In this document: positions 58,872-64,000 of the stretch, piece after piece
Numbering within the stretch: the first letter of the stretch is position 1
Layout: every line of letters starts with the position of its first letter
From: Natronorubrum halophilum
GTDB lineage: Archaea > Halobacteriota > Halobacteria > Halobacteriales > Natrialbaceae
NCBI RefSeq assembly: GCF_003670115.1
Contig: NZ_QQTY01000002.1
Location: 496,001-560,000, forward strand
Direction: 5' to 3'
DNA: 64,000 bases
Translations under genes and position numbers: made by a program
Notes under the pieces: model-generated
What the model was told of the DNA's origin: nothing
Databases searched by the model: none
What the model saw: only the letters and a program-made list of their open reading frames with translations

Positions 58872-60053
58872 ATGAGCGCCCAGATCACCTCGATCAGCGC
58901 CGCGTTCGTCGAGGTGGATCCGCTGGCGATCGAGACGGTCGTCGACCTGGCGCAATCGCTCGAGCCCTTGATTCTTTCGTTGCTCGTATTGGCGGCTGTC
59001 GCCGTCGTTCTCGGCGGCTGGTGGGTCGTACGCTGGTTTCGCCGTCCGCCGGGCGTTCGCCTCCAGCGTCTCCTGGGTAACTACGAGGAGGTCGCGGTGT
59101 TGATGCACCCCAATCCGGATCCGGATGCCATGTCCTGTGCGATGGCGGTCGAACGAATAGCGGATTCCGTCGGGACGGACGCGACGTTGCAGTACGCCGG
59201 CGAAATCCGTCATCAGGAAAACCGCGCCTTTCGGACCGTTCTCGACCTGGAGATGGAGTCGATCGAAGCGAGTTCACAGCTCGCCGCCGACGCCGTCGTG
59301 CTCGTCGACCACAACACGCCGCGTGGCTTTGCGGGCTCCCAGACGGTCGAGCCGATCGCGGTCGTCGATCACCACCCCGGAAACGGGACGGGGACGGAGT
59401 TTACGGACGTCCGTACGGAGTACGGTGCCGCATCGACGATCCTCGTCGAGTATCTGGACGAACTCGGCGCGACGATGGGGGGCGACGGTGGGTTCGACGT
59501 GCCGACGAAACTCGCAACCGGACTGCTCTACGGCATCCAATCGGACACGAACCACCTGACGAACGGCTGCTCGAGCGCGGAATTCGACGCCTCGGCATCG
59601 CTCTTTCCGGGAATCGACGAGGACCTGCTCGATCGGATCGCGAACCCGCAGGTCAGCGACGATGTCCTCCACATCAAAGCGAGGGCGATCACCGAGAAAC
59701 GCGTCGAGGGTCCCTTCGCCGTCTGCAACGTCGGTACCATCTCGAACACCGACGCGATTCCCCAGGCCGCGGACGAACTCATGCACCTCGAGGGCGTGAC
59801 AGCCGTCGTCGTCTACGGCGAAAACGACGGGACGATTCACCTCTCGGGCCGCTCTCGAGACGATCGGGTGCATATGGGAGAGACCCTCCGCCACGCCATT
59901 AGCGACATTCCGATGGCCAACGCCGGCGGACACGCTCGGATGGGCGGCGGACAGGTTTCGGTCGATCACATGAACGGGATCGGCCCCTCCGACGGGGTCA
60001 GTCTGACCGAGTTCGAGGATCGACTCTTTTCGTCACTGGCCGGCGAGCGGTGA
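58872..60053 (+). CDS. Membrane-anchored DHH family phosphoesterase
   Basis: A 393-residue protein: N-terminal transmembrane helix (about residues 32-55, LILSLLVLAAVAVVLGGWWVV), then a DHH/DHHA1 phosphoesterase domain: LMHPNPDPDAMSCAMAVERIA (the D-x-D metal site), VLVDHNTPRGFAG, IAVVDHHPGNGTG (the DHH motif), and C-terminal NAGGHARMGGGQVSVDHMNG with the GGGH-like DHHA1 motif. The family includes RecJ, NrnA and cyclic-dinucleotide phosphodiesterases (GdpP-type are also membrane-anchored), so nucleotide second-messenger turnover is plausible. ATG 58872 follows an in-frame TTG at 58863. Confidence 0.9.
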   Translation: MSAQITSISAAFVEVDPLAIETVVDLAQSLEPLILSLLVLAAVAVVLGGWWVVRWFRRPPGVRLQRLLGNYEEVAVLMHPNPDPDAMSCAMAVERIADSVGTDATLQYAGEIRHQENRAFRTVLDLEMESIEASSQLAADAVVLVDHNTPRGFAGSQTVEPIAVVDHHPGNGTGTEFTDVRTEYGAASTILVEYLDELGATMGGDGGFDVPTKLATGLLYGIQSDTNHLTNGCSSAEFDASASLFPGIDEDLLDRIANPQVSDDVLHIKARAITEKRVEGPFAVCNVGTISNTDAIPQAADELMHLEGVTAVVVYGENDGTIHLSGRSRDDRVHMGETLRHAISDIPMANAGGHARMGGGQVSVDHMNGIGPSDGVSLTEFEDRLFSSLAGER

Positions 60054-60110
60054 GCAGCCGGGGACGACAACAGTTGGTCGGTTGCGTACCGCCGAGGGCC
60101 GACAGCGAAC

Positions 60111-61451
60111 CTATTCGGCGTCGACCGAAGCAACCGCATCGGCCGCAGCAGCGACGATTCCCCGAGCGTCCTCGAACAGCGCCTCGGCTCGCTCCGGATC
60201 GCGCGCCTCGGCCGTAATACGGACGACGGGTTCGGTCCCGCTGGGTCGAACGAGCGTCCAGCCGTCGCCGTGATCGATCCGGAGGCCGTCGAGCGCGTCG
60301 ACCTCGAATTCGCGATCGCGAACCGTTTCCTCGACGCGCTCCATGACCGCCGCCCTGTCTTCGACGTCGATCGAGGTCCGCCGGATCGGGTACGTCTCGA
60401 GGTCGTCGATCGTCTCACCGAGCGGGCCGTCTCGAGCGGCCATCGCCGCGAGTTTGCAAGCGGCCAGCGGACCGTCTGGACAGAGCGTTTCGTCGGGCCA
60501 GATCCACGCGCCGCTGGGTTCGCCGCCGAAGACCACGTCGGGTTCGGTCGCTCGCTCGGCGACGTAGACGTCGCCGACGGCCGTCCGCGTCACGGTGGCG
60601 CCGGCGGCCGACAGCGCGTCGTCGACGGCGAGGCTCGTGTCCACCGGCGCGGCGACCCGCTCCCCGTCGCCGGCCATCTCCCGGGCGAACAGCGCGAGCA
60701 GGAGATCCTTCGGAACGAACCTCCCGCGGTCGTCGACGGCCACCATCCGATCGCCGTCGCCGTCGTGGGCGACGCCGAGATCCGCGTCCGTCGCGCCGAC
60801 GAGTTGCTGGAGGTCCTCGAGTGTCTCCGCGTTGGGCTCGCTGGGTCGGCCCGGGAACCGGCCGTCCTGCTGGCCGTTGAGCGTGCGGACCGAACAGCCC
60901 AGTTCGACCAGCGTATCCGCCGTCACGCTCCCGGCACCGTTGCCGACGTCGACGACGACGTGGAGTCCCTCGAGGTCGCCGACGGTCTCCCGAATCGCCT
61001 CGGCGTGTCGCTCGAGCAGCCCCTCGTGGCGTTTCCGATCGCCCAGCCCGGTCCACGACTCGAGGTCGTAGCGCTCGTTCTCGACGCGGTCCGCGATCGC
61101 CGCTTGGCGCTCGGTATCGAACGCTTGCCCGGACGCCGACCAGAGCTTGATGCCGTTGTCCTTCGCCGGATTGTGCGAGGCGGTGATGACGACCCCCGCG
61201 TCGGCCTCGAGCCAACTGACGCCGCGGGCGACCGTCGGCGTCGGCGCGACACCGACCTCGAGCACGTCCCCGCCGCACTCTCGAACGCCGGCGGTCAGCG
61301 CGTCGACCAGTATCGTCCCGCTCTCGCGGACGTCGCGGCCGACGACGACTCGTTGATACCCTTCGGAGGCGAGTGCTCGCCCGACGGAAAGCGCCAGTTC
61401 GGCAGTCACCTCGTCACCGACCTCCCCGCGAATACCGCTCGTTCCGAACAT
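60111..61451 (-). CDS. glmM: Phosphoglucosamine mutase/phosphohexomutase
   Basis: A 446-residue alpha-D-phosphohexomutase interconverting sugar 6- and 1-phosphates. MFGTSGIRGEVGDEVTAEL is the GlmM/phosphomannomutase N terminus; the phosphoserine is S92 in VITASHNPAKDNG; the Mg site is HDGDGDRM (230-235); the sugar-binding loop is GGEPSGAW; and the phosphate-binding loop is RPSGTEPVVRI. GlmM versus phosphomannomutase is decided mainly by wording and is slightly uncertain. It probably supplies amino sugars for surface glycans. ATG 61451; convergent with the DHH phosphoesterase gene. Confidence 0.93.
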   Translation of the reverse strand: MFGTSGIRGEVGDEVTAELALSVGRALASEGYQRVVVGRDVRESGTILVDALTAGVRECGGDVLEVGVAPTPTVARGVSWLEADAGVVITASHNPAKDNGIKLWSASGQAFDTERQAAIADRVENERYDLESWTGLGDRKRHEGLLERHAEAIRETVGDLEGLHVVVDVGNGAGSVTADTLVELGCSVRTLNGQQDGRFPGRPSEPNAETLEDLQQLVGATDADLGVAHDGDGDRMVAVDDRGRFVPKDLLLALFAREMAGDGERVAAPVDTSLAVDDALSAAGATVTRTAVGDVYVAERATEPDVVFGGEPSGAWIWPDETLCPDGPLAACKLAAMAARDGPLGETIDDLETYPIRRTSIDVEDRAAVMERVEETVRDREFEVDALDGLRIDHGDGWTLVRPSGTEPVVRITAEARDPERAEALFEDARGIVAAAADAVASVDAE

Positions 61452-61636
61452 GCTCGAGTGATAGGACGAGCGGGTACATAAACATCGGAACACCGCCTAG
61501 CGTTTTGAGACAGTTCGTGACGGGTGAGTTGCTATCGATGGCCGTGCGAGGATGCCTCACGAGGTCGGTCGCGAGACCCCTCGAACGGAACTAAACGCGT
61601 TGCTTAAGTCGCTCGCCCCACGTAGCCCGGATACCA

Positions 61637-61945
61637 ATGGAATTCTGCGACGAATGCGGTTCGATGATGAAAGCGGACGACGGCGTCTGGGAGTGTGGGA
61701 GCTGTGGCTATACGAAGCCGAAGGGCGACGCCGACGACTACATCGTCACGGATGATCAAGAGGCGGGCGAGGTTATCGAGTCGTCCGGAGAGACGTCCCT
61801 GCCGGAAACGGACGCCCGCTGTCCCGAGTGTGGCCACGACCGCGCCCACTGGTACATGCAACAGATTCGGTCGGCCGACGAGAGCGAGACGCGCTTTTTC
61901 ATCTGTTCGGAGTGCGAGCACAAGTGGCGCGAAGACGATAACTGA
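61637..61945 (+). CDS. tfs: Transcription factor S (TFIIS-like cleavage factor)
   Basis: RNA polymerase cleavage-stimulating factor that rescues backtracked complexes. The 102-residue protein has two zinc ribbons: C4, C7, C20, C23 and C62, C65, C90, C93 (RCPECGHDRAHWYMQQIRSADESETRFFICSEC). The catalytic acidic pair D81-E82 in SADESETRFF inserts into the polymerase pore. Length is typical of archaeal TFS. A CTTAAG about 30 bases upstream is a plausible TATA element. Confidence 0.96.
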   Translation: MEFCDECGSMMKADDGVWECGSCGYTKPKGDADDYIVTDDQEAGEVIESSGETSLPETDARCPECGHDRAHWYMQQIRSADESETRFFICSECEHKWREDDN

Positions 61946-62059
61946 CGGCAACCACCCGCTCGCTCCCGATCGACGACGCCTGTCATTCGACCGAAAGTTA
62001 CCAGAACGATTAGTATTGTCTGACGTACGTTTATGTGGACGGACGGACCCCTAGCAGAT

Positions 62060-62368
62060 ATGTCGAAAAACCGCGTCGAGGAACTCGAAGCGACGGTTGC
62101 GGAACTCGAGTCGACGGTAGAGGGACTCACGGACGAACTTGTCGAATCGAAGGAGCGCATTCGGGTTCTCGAGGCCGAACTCGATACCGAGACGCCGACC
62201 CGCGTTCCGAAGCGGCGCACCGATAATGCGGACGCGGCGGACGTCGAAGAGACGCAGGAAGCGGCACCGGACGAGGTGGCCGAAGCGACCGCCGATGCGG
62301 ACGTCGAAGAGGACGCGGCCCAGGACGAAGCGGAAGACTCAGGTAGCGACGACATTATTGTCGCATAA
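62060..62368 (+). CDS. Small coiled-coil protein (DUF7518-like)
   Basis: A 102-residue protein with an N-terminal coiled coil (VEELEATVAELESTVEGLTDELVESKERIRVLEAEL) followed by a disordered acidic tail. This family (I recall DUF7518) occurs immediately upstream of smc in haloarchaea, which is also the case here, 80 bases away, so it may be an Smc accessory. The motif VPKRRTDN is a basic patch between the two parts. Confidence 0.8.
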   Translation: MSKNRVEELEATVAELESTVEGLTDELVESKERIRVLEAELDTETPTRVPKRRTDNADAADVEETQEAAPDEVAEATADADVEEDAAQDEAEDSGSDDIIVA

Positions 62369-62448
62369 CTACGTGGCGACGGCGCGGTCACGATCGATTC
62401 GCGCTCGTCTCAGCCACGATCTCTGATGACGGAGGGCTCGCTAAGAGA

Positions 62449-64000
62449 ATGTATATCAAGGCACTCGTTCTGGACAATTTCAAGAGCTTCGGCCGCAAGA
62501 CGAAGATCCCCTTCTACGAGGACTTCACGGTCGTCACCGGGCCGAACGGCTCCGGTAAGTCGAACATCATCGATGCCGTTCTCTTCGCGCTGGGGCTGGC
62601 TCGCACCCGCGGCATTCGCGCCGAGAAACTGACCGATCTCATCTACAACCCCGGTCACGACGGCGGCGACGAGTCGTCGGGGCCGCGCGAGGCGACCGTC
62701 GAAGTGATCCTCGACAACACGGACGAGACGCTCGAGCGCTCGCAGGTCGTCAACGCCGCCGGAAGCGAGGACATCGGCGATATCGACGAGATTCGCATCC
62801 GTCGGCGGGTCAAGGAAACCGAGGACAACTACTACTCCTACTACTACCTCAACGACCGCTCGGTCAACCTCTCGGACATCCAGGACCTCCTCGCACAGGC
62901 CGGCGTCACGCCGGAGGGGTACAACGTCGTCATGCAGGGCGACGTGACCGAGATCATCAACATGACGCCCCACGCGCGCCGGGAGATTATCGACGAGATC
63001 GCCGGCGTCGCCGAGTTCGACGCCAAAAAGGAGGACGCGTTCGAGGAACTCGAGATCGTCGAGGACCGGATCGACGAAGCCGAACTCCGGGTCGAGGAGA
63101 AACGCGATCGGCTCGCCCAACTCGAGGACGAACGGCAGACGGCCATGCGATACCGACGCCTCCGCCGCGAGAAGGAGGAGTACGAGGGCTACAAGAAGGC
63201 CAGCGAACTCGAGGAGAAACGCGAGGCGCTCGGGAACGCCGAGGATCGCGTCGAGAGCCTCGAGGACGAACTCGAGGGGCTCCAGCGCGAACTCGACGAG
63301 CGTCAGGGTACGGTCGTTCGCCTCCAGGAGGACCTCGAGGACTTAAACGCCGAAATCGAACGCAAGGGCGAGGACGAACAGCTCCGGATCAAAAGCGAGA
63401 TCGAGGAGATCAAAGGCGAGATCTCCCGACTCGAGGACAGGATCGAATCCAGCGAGGAACAGATCGAGGAGGCGGAGTCGAACCGCCGTGAGGCGTTCGT
63501 CCAGATCGACCGCAAACAGGAGCAGATCGAGGACCTCGACGGCGAGATGCGCGAGCACAAACTCGAGAAGGCCTCGATCAAAGGCGAGATTCAAGAACGC
63601 GAGCGTGAACGGGACGAACTCGAGGCCGAGATCGACGCCGTCGACACCGAATTCGACGAGTTGAAAGCCGACCTCGCGGAGCGCAAAGACGACCTCGAGG
63701 AGGCCAAAACGGCGAAAAACGACCTCCAGCGCGAGCAGGATCGCCTGCTAGACGAGGCGCGACGGCGATCGAACGCGATCAGCGAGAAAGAGGAGACGAT
63801 CGAGCAACGCCGCACGGAGCTTCCCGAAATCGAGAGCAAGCGCTCCGAACTCGAGCGGGAACTCGAGAAGGCGGAGAAGAATCGGACGAACATCGCGGGC
63901 GTCGTGGACGATCTCAAGGGCGAGAAGCGCCGCCTCCAGTCGGACGTCGACGATCTGGACGACGATATTCAGGCGAAACAACAGGAGTACGCCGAACTCG
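62449..64000 (+). CDS. smc: Chromosome segregation ATPase Smc (N-terminal part, truncated by window end)
   Basis: First 517 codons of the SMC ATPase. MYIKALVLDNFKSFGRKTKIPFYEDFTVVTGPNGSGKSNIIDAVLFALG contains the Walker A motif GPNGSGKS (31-38), and the following ARTRGIRAEKLTDLIYN is the canonical N-terminal lobe. VMQGDVTEIINMTPHARREIIDEIAGVAEFD precedes the first long coiled coil, which begins around residue 190 and continues to the window edge, as in all SMCs. The hinge, second coil and C-terminal Walker B lie outside the window. Function: DNA condensation and segregation with ScpA, whose gene usually follows. The ATG at 62449 is the first start before the conserved region. Confidence 0.97.
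   Translation, partial: MYIKALVLDNFKSFGRKTKIPFYEDFTVVTGPNGSGKSNIIDAVLFALGLARTRGIRAEKLTDLIYNPGHDGGDESSGPREATVEVILDNTDETLERSQVVNAAGSEDIGDIDEIRIRRRVKETEDNYYSYYYLNDRSVNLSDIQDLLAQAGVTPEGYNVVMQGDVTEIINMTPHARREIIDEIAGVAEFDAKKEDAFEELEIVEDRIDEAELRVEEKRDRLAQLEDERQTAMRYRRLRREKEEYEGYKKASELEEKREALGNAEDRVESLEDELEGLQRELDERQGTVVRLQEDLEDLNAEIERKGEDEQLRIKSEIEEIKGEISRLEDRIESSEEQIEEAESNRREAFVQIDRKQEQIEDLDGEMREHKLEKASIKGEIQERERERDELEAEIDAVDTEFDELKADLAERKDDLEEAKTAKNDLQREQDRLLDEARRRSNAISEKEETIEQRRTELPEIESKRSELERELEKAEKNRTNIAGVVDDLKGEKRRLQSDVDDLDDDIQAKQQEYAEL

Noticed and set aside
62017-62024. TGTCTGAC half-site upstream of the small coiled-coil gene before smc
   Set aside because: A single eight-base half-site has a fair chance of random occurrence in 64 kb; kept only as a remark in the ftsZ1 palindrome finding, not as a feature.
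1-64000. tRNA, rRNA, CRISPR array, insertion sequence or integrase
   Set aside because: I saw no cloverleaf with a matching T-loop, no regularly spaced direct repeats, no transposase motifs and no terminal inverted repeats. By-eye reading may miss a divergent tRNA; a tRNAscan-type search would settle it.

Overview
The window looks like chromosomal DNA of a haloarchaeon (class Halobacteria). Proteins are acidic (many Asp/Glu), GC is high, and short AT-rich TATA-type promoters sit about 25-35 bases before start codons, suggesting many leaderless mRNAs. Archaeal markers include FtsZ1, a CetZ-type tubulin homologue, transcription factor S, diphthine-ammonia ligase, DTD2-type D-aminoacyl-tRNA deacylase, a Bat-type PAS/HTH regulator, a PGF-CTERM surface protein, Tat lipoproteins and many families known mainly as haloarchaeal DUFs. 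A Natrialbales-type host (Natrinema/Haloterrigena-like) is my inference from overall style, not a measurement. I saw no rRNA, tRNA, CRISPR array, insertion sequence or integrase; this is mostly core chromosome.

Layout. 0.1-5 kb: endonuclease III, a degenerate NAD-kinase-like protein, an M28 peptidase and a polyprenyl diphosphate synthase. 4.9-7.3 kb: small membrane proteins of the type found beside haloarchaeal cytochrome oxidase (cox) genes, though no cox gene is present, then a GIDE-like membrane protein. 7.4-14.6 kb: a winged-helix regulator, a CinA/MoaB-domain protein, a second NAD-kinase-superfamily protein, an AbrB/PhoU regulator, a cupredoxin lipoprotein and an MFS transporter. 14.6-24.6 kb: DUF5787, NUDIX, an S10-like protein, M20 and M48 peptidases, a DUF4397 lipoprotein, a geranylgeranyl reductase facing a 2Fe-2S ferredoxin gene, and a rhodanese/MBL protein. 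24.7-29.4 kb: a 1270-residue beta-helix surface protein facing a FilR1-type regulator. 29.8-36.6 kb: FtsZ1, DTD2 and two large regulators. 36.7-42.8 kb: a cation antiporter, AroE, an acidic HhH protein and the pabB-pabA-pabC operon. 42.9-50.4 kb: membrane proteins, MATE exporter, a reductase-like protein, Rieske protein, small regulators, a sugar nucleotidyltransferase, an orphan glycosylase-like protein and Dph6. 50.4-64 kb: DUF373, SppA, a COG1340 coiled-coil protein, a catalytically degenerate GH2 protein beside CetZ, DUF5791, an epimerase, a membrane-anchored DHH phosphoesterase, GlmM, TFS, a small coiled-coil protein and the first 517 codons of Smc, cut by the window edge.

Themes. Chromosome and cell-shape functions recur (FtsZ1, CetZ, Smc, COG1340 coiled coil). 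Lipid and cell-surface functions recur too (polyprenyl synthase, geranylgeranyl reductase with ferredoxin, PGF-CTERM protein, GlmM, nucleotidyltransferase). Chorismate use is covered by AroE and PabABC.

The observations most worth following are: five consecutive hairpins at 20559-20701; an 18-base palindrome just upstream of the ftsZ1 promoter; the GH2-fold protein beside CetZ that lacks both catalytic glutamates; the NAD-kinase paralogue with a broken GGDGT motif; an endonuclease-III-fold protein with no lysine nucleophile and no FeS cluster; and inverted repeats in front of several regulator genes. Start codons are my choice in each entry; where GTG starts or alternative ATGs exist this is stated.
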